From: Halobacillus alkaliphilus
GTDB lineage: Bacteria; Bacillota; Bacilli; Bacillales; Halobacillaceae
Direction: 5' to 3'
NCBI RefSeq assembly: GCF_900113125.1
Contig: NZ_FOOG01000027.1
Span: 1-52,418, forward strand
Length of the DNA stretch: 52,418 nucleotides
Shown here piece by piece: positions 7,799 through 17,102 of the stretch. Within the stretch, counting starts at the first letter, position 1; each line of letters begins with the position of its first letter. Position numbers and translations under genes: made by a program. The notes beneath the pieces are model-generated. The model saw only the letters and a program-made list of their open reading frames with translations. It searched no databases and was not told the origin of the DNA.

Positions 7799-9127
7799 TT
7801 AATGCACTGCATCCAAGTCCTTGCTTGCAGGGTTTCGCTTGAAATAAGATCGCAATACAAAACCGGTGATAAATAATAAAGTGATATATAGTGTTAAAAA
7901 TAATCCAAGTAAAAATCCAACACTGCTTGATTTAGTCGCTGCTTCGCCTGTTCGGAGTACGTCTGTGATGGTCCAGGGCTGTCTTCCGATACAGCTGAAG
8001 CACCAACCGGTTTCAATCGCAATCATCGCAAGCGGTCCGCTGACTGCAAGAATAGCCAGAAGCCATCCGGGAAATTCTTTTTTTAGTACATGTCTCCAAA
8101 ATATAGCGAAAAAAGCGACGACAATTAAAAGCGAACCGATACCGACCATGACGTTAAATAGTACATGTACATACAGCGGGGGCCACAATTCCTCAGGAAA
8201 TTCATTCAGGCCGAGAACTTCTGTATCCAAGCGGTCTCCAGCCAAGAAACTGAGAGCGTAAGGAATTTCCACGGCATATTTGACCCGCTGGTCTTCCAGT
8301 GATGTATAGCCTCCAATGGATAAAGGTGCGTAGCGTGTGGTTTCGAATAAACCTTCAGCTGCAGCGAGTTTTCGCGGGTTATATTCGTGCAGCATTTGAG
8401 CCGTTTCATGACCGTTTATAGCAGTAGCCAGGGACATGATTGCACCAAAGTACAAAGCGATAGTCAGAGCTTTTTTGTGATAATTACGCTCTTTACTAGA
8501 CAGGCCTTTTCTCATTAAACGGAGAGCTGCAATGGAAGCAATGATAAAAGCAACCGTCATATAAGCAGATAAGGTCACATGGATGGCAGTCACACCAAAG
8601 CTTGGGTTAAAGAAAGCAGCCCATGTATCGACATCCGTAACACTTCCGTCCGGGGTTATGTTAAAACCGGCTGGCGTATTCATCCACGCATGGACGTCTG
8701 TAATTAAAATTGCCGAAGCGGTTGCGCCAAGAGCAACCGATATAATGCTGATAAATCTTAAAACAGGCGGCAGCCGATCAGCTGCATATAAGTAGATCGA
8801 CATGAAAACGGCTTCTATTAAGAATGCGAAAATCTCCATCTGGAAAGGCAGGGCAATCACTTGTCCGACTATTTCCATGAAATTAGGAAAGAGCAATGAT
8901 ATAAGAACACCGACAATCGTACCGGAAGCAATTGAAACCGCAAGTATAATGGCGAAACCTTTGGTCCACCTTCTTGCCATTAGTGCATAATCGGAATCTT
9001 TTTTAATGTAATGCAAAACTTCAGCTATGATAATCATCACAGGGAGTCCCACACCGATTGTGGCATAGATAATATGAAACCCTAGGGAAGACCCAAACAG
9101 TACACGGGCCATAACAACGATATCCAT
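7799..9127 (-). CDS. cydA: Cytochrome bd-type quinol oxidase subunit I
   Basis: 442 residues from the ATG at 9127. A longer reading from TTG at 9145 would start inside the ggaggtgg ribosome binding site and is rejected. Heme ligands expected for the family are visible: His18 (b595), His183 and Met327 (b558), with the Glu98/Glu105 pair of the proton path and the quinol-side GRQPW motif. The arginine normally near the b558 Met (FRVM) is Asn here (FNVM). The Q-loop is short, as in Gram-positive enzymes. Together with cydB it would give a high-affinity terminal oxidase of YthA type. No Rex operator was recognised upstream. Confidence 0.9.
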   Translation of the reverse strand: MDIVVMARVLFGSSLGFHIIYATIGVGLPVMIIIAEVLHYIKKDSDYALMARRWTKGFAIILAVSIASGTIVGVLISLLFPNFMEIVGQVIALPFQMEIFAFLIEAVFMSIYLYAADRLPPVLRFISIISVALGATASAILITDVHAWMNTPAGFNITPDGSVTDVDTWAAFFNPSFGVTAIHVTLSAYMTVAFIIASIAALRLMRKGLSSKERNYHKKALTIALYFGAIMSLATAINGHETAQMLHEYNPRKLAAAEGLFETTRYAPLSIGGYTSLEDQRVKYAVEIPYALSFLAGDRLDTEVLGLNEFPEELWPPLYVHVLFNVMVGIGSLLIVVAFFAIFWRHVLKKEFPGWLLAILAVSGPLAMIAIETGWCFSCIGRQPWTITDVLRTGEAATKSSSVGFLLGLFLTLYITLLFITGFVLRSYFKRNPASKDLDAVH

Positions 9128-9213
9128 GAAATATTCCACCTCCAATAACTATCCATCATTTATTTCCTTAATATCTTTTTATATACAAAATAAGGGGATT
9201 TCGAGTGGAAAAA

Positions 9214-9246
9214 TAAAAAAAGACACCCACTAAGTTAGTGAGTGTC
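9214..9246 (-). terminator. Terminator of the methyltransferase gene
   Basis: A hairpin GACACCCACTAA / TTAGTGAGTGTC overlaps the stop of the minus-strand gene and is followed on that strand by T7. It also isolates the gene from cydAB. Confidence 0.85.
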
Positions 9247-10015
9247 AGGCTTTTTGACAGAGAACCATCCATTCATCAATAGAAAAAGATTCTACGCTAC
9301 CTCCTTTAAGTACAATGGAAAAGTAAGAAGAAATTTCAGTTTCCGCTTGAAGGAAATACTCTTCTACAAGCTGCTGACTGGTTTTATCATGTAGTGTTCG
9401 CTCCAGCCAATCCCGGAAAGGCAGTGTTTTTTTACGCCTAACTTCTCTATTTACTTGAAACCCTGCAGGCTGAATCATTGTTTTCCATTCTGAAACTTTC
9501 CAGGCCCGGTTGTGACTGGAATCACGCATTTGTTCGAACGTGTTGTAGAAAAGGTCGAGGTAATCTTCCTCAGGGGCTATATTGTCGATCATCAAAAACT
9601 GTCCCCGCGGTTTCAGTACCCGATAAGCTTCTTTTATAAATTTCTCTGGCTCTGAAAAATGGTGAGGAGCTATTCTGCAGCAGACCACATCAAAGCTTTC
9701 ATCAAGAAATGGGAGACTTGAAACATCCGCAATAATATAGGAAAGGTTTTTTATACCGCTCAAGTGCCGTGCTGTGTTTTGCAGCATATCTTTAGTGAGG
9801 TCGCTTGCCACAACATGATCCATCCACCGGCTCATTTCTCGGGCTACGTGTCCGCCGCCAGTCGCCAGATCAAGCCCTTTCCAATTTGGTTCAGGATCCA
9901 GCCATTCCGTAATTAAGTTTAAGTCTTGCTGGTTGTTATGGGTAGCACTGGTTACATAAGATTCTTTGTTTTTAGAAAAGGTAGATTGCACCCTTTTTTT
10001 CATTTCTTCAGACAT
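9245..10015 (-). CDS. Class I SAM-dependent methyltransferase
   Basis: 256 residues from the ATG at 10015, preceded by aaggtgg. Motif I is LDLATGGGHVAREM (SAM binding). ASDLTKDML is the acidic loop and FDVVCCRIAPHHF motif II. RVLKPRGQFLMIDN is the post-II block of UbiE/Methyltransf_11 enzymes, as in B. subtilis YcgJ. The substrate cannot be told. The frame stays open far upstream, but that extension lies opposite the T-box leader of ileS and lacks its own ribosome binding site. It is divergent from ileS with about 540 bases between the starts. Confidence 0.85.
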   Translation of the reverse strand: MSEEMKKRVQSTFSKNKESYVTSATHNNQQDLNLITEWLDPEPNWKGLDLATGGGHVAREMSRWMDHVVASDLTKDMLQNTARHLSGIKNLSYIIADVSSLPFLDESFDVVCCRIAPHHFSEPEKFIKEAYRVLKPRGQFLMIDNIAPEEDYLDLFYNTFEQMRDSSHNRAWKVSEWKTMIQPAGFQVNREVRRKKTLPFRDWLERTLHDKTSQQLVEEYFLQAETEISSYFSIVLKGGSVESFSIDEWMVLCQKA

Positions 10016-10229
10016 CCCGCCACCTTCTTTCTGGTTTGTTATTAGTGTACTCTCCAGAAGGGAAAAACGGTAATACTGGATTTTAATCCAATCTGATAAG
10101 TAAAATAAATCAAAAAACAGTCTCATTGATGGATCGTATAAATTCCCCGAAAAATGGGCAGGATGGTGGGTGAATATCTTTTGACAATTCAAGGATTTCC
10201 ATGTACGATATGGAGAAACTACGTATTTT

Positions 10230-10480
10230 TTCGTTGACGAGAAGAGTAGGCTGTAAATGCTGTCCCCAGAGAGTCGCTGTTTGCTGCAAGGCGATGACAG
10301 GTTAGAGCTGAAGATCATCTCTGAGAAGTTTCGCTGAAATGAAGTTAGAGTAGGTGAAACCGGCAGACGGCCGTTATCCGTTTTATGAACCGAGAGCCGT
10401 GCAATCGCTGCGCGGAATATGGGTGGTACCGCGGATTAACATCCGTCCCTGTTTTTTTGCAGGGGCGGATTTTTTATATT
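10230..10480 (+). ncRNA. T-box riboswitch (isoleucine) upstream of ileS
   Basis: Stem I begins around GAGAAGAGTAGG (10239-10250). A candidate specifier codon ATC followed by A is at 10314-10316. The T-box sequence GGGTGGTACCGCGG is at 10421-10434. It is followed by the terminator ATCCGTCCCTG / CAGGGGCGGAT with T6 (10441-10475). Uncharged tRNA-Ile pairing with the specifier and T-box should favour the antiterminator and allow ileS expression. The specifier was chosen by eye; a second ATC follows immediately. Confidence 0.93.
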
Positions 10481-10557
10481 TAAAAAGGGATTTTTCCCTG
10501 AAGTCTTTAATTGATGAGTTTATCTAGATAAAAATAAAAGGGTAAGAGGTGGAACGA

Positions 10558-13500
10558 ATGCGCAGTGTTAATACGAAAGAAGCAGCAGTAGACCGCGAGA
10601 ATCGCGTCAAGGACTATTGGAACGCTGAGAATGTATTCAATCGTTCAATGGATGAACGAGAGGGTTCAGAAACGTTTGTATTCTATGAAGGTCCTCCAAC
10701 AGCCAACGGACTTCCGCACGCCGGTCACGTACTGGGCCGTGTTATTAAGGACTTTGTAGCTCGCTATAAAACCATGGGAGGTTATCAAGTACTTCGGAAA
10801 GGTGGATGGGATACTCATGGTCTCCCTGTTGAACTTGAAGTAGAAAAACAGCTTGGTATCTCCGGAAAACAGCAAATTGAAGAGTATGGTGTGGAGAAGT
10901 TTATTGAAGAATGTAAAAAAAGTGTCTTTAACTACGAGAAGCAGTGGAGAGAGTTTACGGAGTCCATCGGCTACTGGCTCGATATGGATGATCCGTATGT
11001 AACGCTTCAGAATCGATATATTGAAAGTGTCTGGTATATCCTGAGTGACCTTCACAAACGCGACTTATTAAGCAAAGGGCACCGTGTTACCCCTTACTGC
11101 CCAAGTTGTCAGACCACACTTAGCTCGCACGAAGTGGCGCAAGGATATGAGGACGTTAAAGATCTGTCAGCAACAGCTAAGTTTAAAGTGAAAGGATCCG
11201 AAAATGAGTTCTTCTTAGGATGGACGACAACTCCTTGGACCCTGCCTGCGAACGTAACGCTTGCTGTACATCCTGAGCTTACGTATGTAAAAGCGAAGCA
11301 GAATGACGAAGTTTATATTGTTGCTGAAGCACTGGCTGAGAAAAATATGGGTGAAGACTACGAAGTTCTATCTACTCATAAAGGCAGTGAGTTCACCGGA
11401 GTAGAATATGACGCGCCATTCCCATTTGTTAAACCGGAGCGCGGCCACTTTGTGGTAGAAGCAGATTTCGTTAACGCCGAAAGCGGTACGGGTGTCGTAC
11501 ACATTGCTCCTGCTTATGGTGAAGATGACTACGCTTTAGTGAACGAACACAATCTGTCGTTCTTTAACGTTGTAGATGGTCAAGGCCGCTATACGGAAGA
11601 CATTCCTCCGTTTGCAGGTCGATTCGTTAAAGATTGTGACGTCGATATTGTGAAGTATCTGGCAAACGAAGGACTTCTTTTCCATAAAGAAAAGTATGAA
11701 CACAGTTACCCGCACTGCTGGCGCTGTGACTCTCCGTTGCTTTATTACGCAATCGAAAGCTGGTTTATCAAAACGACAGAACTGAAAGATCAATTCCTGG
11801 AAAATAATCAGCAGGTGGAGTGGTATCCAGACCATATTAAAGATGGCCGTTTTGGTAATTTCCTTGAAAATATGGTCGATTGGAATATTGGACGTAACCG
11901 CTTCTGGGGTACACCGTTACCTATCTGGATCTGTGACTCCTGCAATCATCAGTATGCACCGCACAGTCAGGCAGATCTGCAGGAAAAAGCAATAGGTGAT
12001 ATCGGAGACGTAGAGCTTCATAAGCCATATGTCGATCGTGTTCAGCTAAAATGTGATCATTGTGAAGGAACGATGAACCGTGTCCCTGAAGTTATCGACG
12101 TTTGGTTCGACAGTGGCTCCATGCCATTTGCCCAACAGCACTACCCATTTGAAAATAAAGAGCAGTTTGAGAAGCAATTCCCGGCAGATGTGATCTGTGA
12201 AGGAATTGACCAGACCCGCGGCTGGTTCTACAGCCTGCTTGCTGTTTCGACCTTGTTTACAGGGAAAGCCCCTTACAAGCGTGTGCTTTCTACCGGCCAC
12301 ATCCTGGATGAAGAAGGCCGTAAGATGTCGAAGAGTAAAGGAAATGCCCTTGACCCAATGGATCTCGTGAATAAATTTGGAGCGGATGCTTTCCGTTGGG
12401 CTCTCCTTGCAGATAGTGCTCCATGGAACAACAAGCGTTTCTCTGAACGCGTGGTTGTGGAAGCTAAATCAAAAGTGATTGATACGCTTGTAAATACGCA
12501 CGGCTTCTATACGCTGTATGCTAACATTGATGGTTACGAGTTCGATGCGAAGGAAACAGGAGAAAAAACACTTCTGGATCGCTGGGTGCTCGCCCGTTTA
12601 AATAGTGTAACAGCTACGGTTACAGAGGCTCTTGATAACTATGACTTTACGAAAGCTGCAAAAGCGCTGGAGAAATATGTCGATGAGTTGAGTAACTGGT
12701 ACATTCGCCGTTCCCGTGATCGTTTCTGGCAGGAAGGAATGACTGAATCGAAGAAAGCGGCTTACCATACTTTGCACGAAGTTCTGGTTAATCTAAGTAA
12801 GCTGCTCGCACCTTTTATTCCATTTGTGGCGGATGATATCCATCATAATCTAACAGGCCAAAGTGTTCACCTGGCTTATTTCCCTAAAGTAGATGACAAT
12901 CAGGCAGACAATCAGCTTGAACAGGATATGGATGCCGTACTTCAAGTAGTTGAACTGGCACGCGGTGTGCGTAATACCGAAGCGATTAAGACGAAGCAGC
13001 CGCTATCTGAACTAGTTGTCATTCCTGTGAACCCTGAACAAGGAAAAGCACTGGAGCGGTACAACTCCATCATTCGTGATGAAATTAACGTCAAAGAAGT
13101 TGTCGTCAAGCAGTCTTCTGATGATCTTGTCCGTTATGAAGTGAAACTGAATTTCCGTGCGGCAGGCCCTGTCCTCGGTAATAATGTAGGGGCAGTGAAA
13201 GGCTACCTTGAAAAGCTTTCGGATGAAGAAGCAGCTAAGGTTGTAAATGATGGGAAAGTCGTCGTACCAACAGGAGACGGAGAGGTTGAAGTACCGATGG
13301 ATCTCCTAAATGTGGAACGCGTAGCTGATTCCGGATTATCCATGGGGTCCAACCAGGACTTCCACGTTATCCTTGATACGACGATCACTGAAGAACTTCG
13401 TCTTGAAGGTCTGGCGCGTGAAGTGATCCGTGTCATTCAGGATGATCGGAAACAGCAGGATCTTCCAATTGATCTGCGCGTCGATATCGCTCTTGATGGT

Positions 13501-13647
13501 GATGATGATGTGAAGAAAGCTATCCAGCAAAATGAAGCACTGATCCGTGAAAATGTACTCGTGAAGAACCTTACTCTAGGAGAAGCGGGTAACATGAAAG
13601 ACTTTACGGTTGGCGAAAACCAAGTAAGAGTCGCGCTTCAAAAATAA
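10558..13647 (+). CDS. ileS: Isoleucyl-tRNA synthetase (long, type 2-like)
   Basis: 1029 residues, charging tRNA-Ile with isoleucine. Signature HIGH is in [20 protein letters not shown] and KMSKS is in [14 protein letters not shown]. The [20 protein letters not shown] and [10 protein letters not shown] blocks follow the expected order, with Cys pairs CPSC, CDSC and CDHC. Length (over 1000) and these variants fit the eukaryote-like IleS2 class, which in other bacteria tolerates mupirocin, rather than the roughly 920-residue type with a C-terminal zinc finger. The ATG at 10558 has gaggtgg six bases upstream; a GTG nine bases earlier lies in that site. It is controlled by the T-box. Confidence 0.93.
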   Translation: MRSVNTKEAAVDRENRVKDYWNAENVFNRSMDEREGSETFVFYEGPPTANGLPHAGHVLGRVIKDFVARYKTMGGYQVLRKGGWDTHGLPVELEVEKQLGISGKQQIEEYGVEKFIEECKKSVFNYEKQWREFTESIGYWLDMDDPYVTLQNRYIESVWYILSDLHKRDLLSKGHRVTPYCPSCQTTLSSHEVAQGYEDVKDLSATAKFKVKGSENEFFLGWTTTPWTLPANVTLAVHPELTYVKAKQNDEVYIVAEALAEKNMGEDYEVLSTHKGSEFTGVEYDAPFPFVKPERGHFVVEADFVNAESGTGVVHIAPAYGEDDYALVNEHNLSFFNVVDGQGRYTEDIPPFAGRFVKDCDVDIVKYLANEGLLFHKEKYEHSYPHCWRCDSPLLYYAIESWFIKTTELKDQFLENNQQVEWYPDHIKDGRFGNFLENMVDWNIGRNRFWGTPLPIWICDSCNHQYAPHSQADLQEKAIGDIGDVELHKPYVDRVQLKCDHCEGTMNRVPEVIDVWFDSGSMPFAQQHYPFENKEQFEKQFPADVICEGIDQTRGWFYSLLAVSTLFTGKAPYKRVLSTGHILDEEGRKMSKSKGNALDPMDLVNKFGADAFRWALLADSAPWNNKRFSERVVVEAKSKVIDTLVNTHGFYTLYANIDGYEFDAKETGEKTLLDRWVLARLNSVTATVTEALDNYDFTKAAKALEKYVDELSNWYIRRSRDRFWQEGMTESKKAAYHTLHEVLVNLSKLLAPFIPFVADDIHHNLTGQSVHLAYFPKVDDNQADNQLEQDMDAVLQVVELARGVRNTEAIKTKQPLSELVVIPVNPEQGKALERYNSIIRDEINVKEVVVKQSSDDLVRYEVKLNFRAAGPVLGNNVGAVKGYLEKLSDEEAAKVVNDGKVVVPTGDGEVEVPMDLLNVERVADSGLSMGSNQDFHVILDTTITEELRLEGLAREVIRVIQDDRKQQDLPIDLRVDIALDGDDDVKKAIQQNEALIRENVLVKNLTLGEAGNMKDFTVGENQVRVALQK

Positions 13648-13659
13648 ATATGTATAAAT

Positions 13660-13700
13660 AAAAGACCTGGCAGAGGGATCCTCGTGCCAGGTCTTTTTAA
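13660..13700 (+). terminator. Terminator of ileS
   Basis: AAAGACCTGGCA / TGCCAGGTCTTTTT hairpin directly after ileS with a T5 tail. Confidence 0.9.
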
Positions 13701-13802
13701 TAGGACAAAAACGATCTTCCAATCTTATTTAAGTAAAAGGGTAATAAATTTACAAACTATTCGATCATTCTGAGTAGTCTTATGTTAACCTTAGAATAAC
13801 TA

Positions 13803-13820
13803 TTATTCACATGTGAATAA
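13803..13820. promoter_or_regulatory. Palindrome 1, candidate activator binding site
   Basis: TTATTCACATGTGAATAA is a perfect 18-bp palindrome. Its TATTCA-N4-TGAATA core is shared with 13868-13883 and 15090-15107. Its centre is 64 bp from that of palindrome 2, about six helical turns. Confidence 0.55.
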
Positions 13821-13867
13821 CGATCGACAGCAATTTACTAGGAATGTGTGCGATTTTATTGAAGATG

Positions 13868-13883
13868 TATTCAAATTTGAATA
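13868..13883. promoter_or_regulatory. Palindrome 2, candidate autoregulatory site
   Basis: TATTCAAATTTGAATA is a perfect 16-bp palindrome ending 19 bases before the activator start codon. Occupancy there would affect transcription of the activator's own gene. Confidence 0.55.
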
Positions 13884-13902
13884 ATGAGGGTGATGTAGTG
13901 AT

Positions 13903-15264
13903 ATGACAGAGTGGGATGAATATAAAACGATATTTCATTCGCTTCAGGAAGATATTCTCGTCACAAAAACGGACGGGACCATTGTGAAAGTAAGCGAAGG
14001 CACAGGGGCAGTGTACGATATTAATGCAGCCGACTTAATGGGCAGGTCCGTCTACGACCTGGAAAGAGAAGGACTCTTTACACCTCTGGCTACGCCAAAA
14101 GTGGTAGAGTCGCAAGAGAGAGCAACTTTTGTTCAAACCCTTAAGGGTGGTAAGAAATTGCTGGTTACGGCTTTGCCGGTTTTTAATAATGATGGTGAGC
14201 TTGTACGTATAGTCAGTTACTCGCATGACGTAACGGAGTTAATGGAAATCAAGGCCGGAATGGAAGAGATGACGGTTGAGATGGAGCGTGTAAGAGATGA
14301 GCTTACACGGTTAAAGCAGCAGAATGAGGGAGAGTTTATCGCTAAAAGTGAACAAATGCGCAAAGTTCTCGCTACAGCCAGTCAGGTTGCGGGTGTAGAC
14401 GTGAATGCTCTTCTCTTAGGTGAATCGGGGGTGGGCAAGACAGAGCTAGCTAAAATGATACATGAAAAAAGCGAGCGTTCAAGCGGTCCATTTATCGAAG
14501 TAAACTGCGGGGCCATCCCCGATTCATTATTTGAAGCAGAACTATTTGGTTATGAAGAGGGCTCCTTTACGGGAGCGACTAAAGGGGGAAAGAAGGGGTT
14601 TGCTGAACTGGCTTCCGACGGAACCTTGTTTCTAGACGAGGTAGGAGAGTTATCACTGGCAAATCAAGTAAAGGTATTAAAACTAATTCAGAAAAAAAGG
14701 TTCTACAAAGTAGGCGGCCGAAAAGAAATTCATTCCGATTTCCGCCTAATTAGTGCAACAAATAAGCATTTAAAAGAATCTGTAGAGCAAAAGCTGTTTA
14801 GAGAAGACCTTTATTTCCGGCTGAATGTAGTTCCTTTAACCATTCCTCCTTTAAGATCAAGAAAGGAAGATATTACTCCGCTTCTCCAATCCTTTCTTGA
14901 TCATTTTACGAATCGTTACAAAAGAAAAAAAGTGTTAGACCGGGGTGTGCTGCATGAATTGAATAAATTGGAGTGGAAAGGGAATGTAAGAGAACTTATG
15001 AATCTGGTGGAAAGGTTAGTCGTTACTGCGCCGGACACTATTATTCTTCCTTCCGATCTCCCTGAATCCTATCAGCAGCTCATTTCCTCTTATTCAGAAA
15101 TGAATAATTTTGAAGAACCTTTGGCTGTTACAATGGAAAAAGTAGAAAAAGAAAGACTGGAACAAGCGAAACAAAAATTTCATACAACGACTAAAATAGC
15201 AGAAGCTCTAGGCATCAGTCAGCCTACAGTAGTTAGAAAACTCAAAAAATACAGAATTAAATAA
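13903..15264 (+). CDS. Sigma-54-dependent transcriptional activator with PAS sensor domain
   Basis: 453 residues. The N-terminal PAS domain (about 8-115) is followed by a coiled-coil-like linker (115-140) and an AAA+ domain with Walker A GESGVGKT (173-180), the sigma-54 contact loop GSFTGA (220-225, a variant of GAFTGA) and Walker B TLFLDEVGE. The C-terminal helix-turn-helix contains TTKIAEALGISQPTVVRKLK. It should sense a cytosolic ligand and drive the -24/-12 promoter at 15270 that serves the YjiH-like and aminotransferase genes. A similar arrangement is known from GABA catabolism in the B. cereus group (GabR, sigma-54). The ligand here is unknown. Confidence 0.9.
   Translation: MTEWDEYKTIFHSLQEDILVTKTDGTIVKVSEGTGAVYDINAADLMGRSVYDLEREGLFTPLATPKVVESQERATFVQTLKGGKKLLVTALPVFNNDGELVRIVSYSHDVTELMEIKAGMEEMTVEMERVRDELTRLKQQNEGEFIAKSEQMRKVLATASQVAGVDVNALLLGESGVGKTELAKMIHEKSERSSGPFIEVNCGAIPDSLFEAELFGYEEGSFTGATKGGKKGFAELASDGTLFLDEVGELSLANQVKVLKLIQKKRFYKVGGRKEIHSDFRLISATNKHLKESVEQKLFREDLYFRLNVVPLTIPPLRSRKEDITPLLQSFLDHFTNRYKRKKVLDRGVLHELNKLEWKGNVRELMNLVERLVVTAPDTIILPSDLPESYQQLISSYSEMNNFEEPLAVTMEKVEKERLEQAKQKFHTTTKIAEALGISQPTVVRKLKKYRIK
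15090..15107. promoter_or_regulatory. Palindrome 3 inside the activator gene, candidate upstream activating sequence
   Basis: TTATTCAGAAATGAATAA has the same half-sites as palindromes 1 and 2. It lies in the 3' coding part of the activator, about 170 bp before the -24 GG, a usual distance for sigma-54 enhancer sites acting by DNA looping. Confidence 0.55.
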
Positions 15265-15269
15265 CAAAT

Positions 15270-15286
15270 TGGCACGATACTTGCAT
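15270..15286 (+). promoter_or_regulatory. Sigma-54 (-24/-12) promoter
   Basis: TGGCACGATACTTGCAT matches the consensus TGGCACG-N4-TTGCW exactly. It lies directly after the activator stop and points to the YjiH-like and aminotransferase genes. Transcription would begin near 15295. Confidence 0.92.
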
Positions 15287-15289
15287 GTT

Positions 15290-15324
15290 AAAAAGGTAAG
15301 AGACTATAGTCTTTTGCCTTTTTT
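15290..15324 (+). terminator. Terminator-like hairpin overlapping the predicted sigma-54 start site
   Basis: The arms AAAAAGG-TAAGAGAC and GTCTTTTG-CCTTTTT enclose the loop TATA and are followed by a T run. It would stop read-through from the activator gene. RNA begun at about 15295 would lack most of the outer left arm. Confidence 0.65.
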
Positions 15325-15333
15325 GTTTGGTTT

Positions 15334-15618
15334 TGTTAAACGCAGTTATTGATTTTTCATTACAGTGATCTTCAACTACAGGGGCGTATTCTGTAAGACT
15401 CAGTTTCGAGATATTGGTTTGTATTAAAGGTCCTGCGGGGCTGACTCGTTTTCCGTGGCCTAGCACAACGCAGGGGCGTTCGACGTTACCACACGATGTG
15501 GCGCACTTAGTCGAACATCCTTTGAGCTGAGCTCTTTCTTAGGCAACGAACCCACTTATCTCGAAAACAAGTCTTCCAAAATCGGGAGCTTAGTGAAAAT
15601 CAACACGGCGCTTATTAA
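15334..15618. repeat. MITE-like repeat copy B
   Basis: The outer ends TTAAACGCAGTTATTGATTTT and AAAATCAACACGGCGCTTA are imperfect terminal inverted repeats. The inner ends are AAGACTCAGTTTCGAGATA (15395) and TATCTCGAAAACAAGTCTT (15558). The middle holds GGTCCTGCGGGG...CCGTGG, the reverse complement of a unit in copy C, and a hairpin GTTCGAC...GTCGAAC (15478-15516). There is no open frame of note. The element lies in the leader of the sigma-54 transcript. Confidence 0.7.
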
Positions 15619-15686
15619 GGAAACAGAAAGTCATAAAAGACTTTAGCGATTAGGGTTGTTAAAAAACTTTTTAAGGAGTGGAAGCG

Positions 15687-17090
15687 ATGGAGGTTAAGCA
15701 AAATGAAAGTTTTCAATTGGAGGAATGGAACGATCAACAGGGAAACGGGAAGCGGCAGTCCGGTCGAAATTATTTTTGGTTTATAGCTCCCTCTCTATTA
15801 GGAGTGTTATTGTTTTTATTCCCTATTCCTTACGACGGAAAAATTACAATTGGTGTCGGAATTATGGCAGAAGCTGTACAGGCAAATCTGGAGCCGATTC
15901 TCCCAAGTTTAATGACAGGAATTCTAGTGATTTCGGCTATCCTTCCAGTGATAGCAAAAACTTTGAAACCAAAATTTATTATAGATAGACCGTTCATAAA
16001 ACAACTATTCTATGTGAACACATTTTGGATGGTTACTAGAATGATTGGAGCCATATTTGCTCTGATGACTCTTTTTTCCATTGGACCAGCGTTTATCATT
16101 TCTGATGTTACCGGTGGCACTATGCTTTATTCTCTCGTGCCTGTGCTCGCCGCGTGGTTTCTTTTTGCAGGTATATTAATGCCTTTATTAATGGAGTTTG
16201 GATTAATGGATTTTATCGGAACCATGCTTCGTAAAGTCATGAGACCAGTATTTAAGCTCCCGGGACGTTCTTCTATTGACGCTTTAGCTTCCTGGATGGG
16301 AGCAGGAACCGTAGGTGTCTTAATTACAACCAAACAATATGAAGAAGGTTATTATACAAAGCGTGAAGCAGCCACTATTGCAACGAACTTTTCAATTAAC
16401 TCGATTGCTTTTAGTTTAGTGGTGATCAGCTTCATAGGTTTAGAAGAGTTTTTTGTACCTTTCTATTTAACGGTAGTGATAGCGGGGCTGGTTGCTGCTT
16501 TCATTTGTCCAAGAATCCCGCCATTATCAAAGAAAGCGGATACTTATTATGAGGGTACAGGCATGAGAATCTCAGAAGATACGCCTGAAGGAATGTCCAA
16601 TTTTCAATGGGGGTTAAATAAAGCTCTCAGCAAAGCTTCAGAAGTTAAGGGCGTTAAATATGTAGCCAGGCAAGGAGTACAAACGGTTCTCGATATATAT
16701 TTTGCATTGATTCCATTGGTGATGGCACTTGGAACAGTGGCTTTAATTATAGCTGAATTCACACCATTCTTTAACTACCTCTTCTTACCGATTGTACCTG
16801 TACTTCAGTGGATGCAAATACCTGAAGCTGCTCAGGCCGCTCCGGCCATGCTCGTTGGATTTGCTGATATGTTCCTTCCGGCGGTTATTGGAGCGGGTAT
16901 AGAGAGTGAATTAACACGATTCGTCATAGCCGCCATTTCATTAACCCAGCTCATTTACATGTCTGAGATTGGAATACTGCTGGTTAAATCTAAGATACCA
17001 ATTTCAGTAGGGGAACTTGCTGTTATTTTCTTGCAGCGAACAGTGATTACACTTCCAATTATCGTTATCATTGCCCACTTTATTTTTTAG
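15687..17090 (+). CDS. YjiH-family membrane protein with nucleoside-recognition (Gate) domain, probable transporter
   Basis: 467 residues from the ATG at 15687 (aaggag upstream; a GTG nine bases earlier overlaps that site). A hydrophilic head of about 30 residues is followed by eight or more membrane segments. MGAGTVGVLITTKQYEEGYY and a C-terminal repeat with AMLVGFADMFLPAVIGAGIE are typical of YjiH/Gate proteins. The substrate is unproven. Being cotranscribed with an omega-aminotransferase (12-base gap), uptake of an amino compound such as GABA or a related amine is a reasonable inference. Control is by the sigma-54 promoter 400 bases upstream. Confidence 0.78.
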   Translation: MEVKQNESFQLEEWNDQQGNGKRQSGRNYFWFIAPSLLGVLLFLFPIPYDGKITIGVGIMAEAVQANLEPILPSLMTGILVISAILPVIAKTLKPKFIIDRPFIKQLFYVNTFWMVTRMIGAIFALMTLFSIGPAFIISDVTGGTMLYSLVPVLAAWFLFAGILMPLLMEFGLMDFIGTMLRKVMRPVFKLPGRSSIDALASWMGAGTVGVLITTKQYEEGYYTKREAATIATNFSINSIAFSLVVISFIGLEEFFVPFYLTVVIAGLVAAFICPRIPPLSKKADTYYEGTGMRISEDTPEGMSNFQWGLNKALSKASEVKGVKYVARQGVQTVLDIYFALIPLVMALGTVALIIAEFTPFFNYLFLPIVPVLQWMQIPEAAQAAPAMLVGFADMFLPAVIGAGIESELTRFVIAAISLTQLIYMSEIGILLVKSKIPISVGELAVIFLQRTVITLPIIVIIAHFIF

Positions 17091-17102
17091 GAGGAAAAAT
17101 AG

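Noticed and set aside
9128-9145. TTG start that would add six residues to CydA
   Set aside because: The codon is part of the ggaggtgg ribosome binding site of the ATG at 9127.
10016-10318. N-terminal extension of the methyltransferase frame by 101 codons
   Set aside because: It lies opposite the T-box leader, lacks a ribosome binding site and has no family similarity; the ATG at 10015 has a good site.
11536-12300. Several minus-strand frames within ileS
   Set aside because: Shadows of the strongly biased ileS codons, without start signals.
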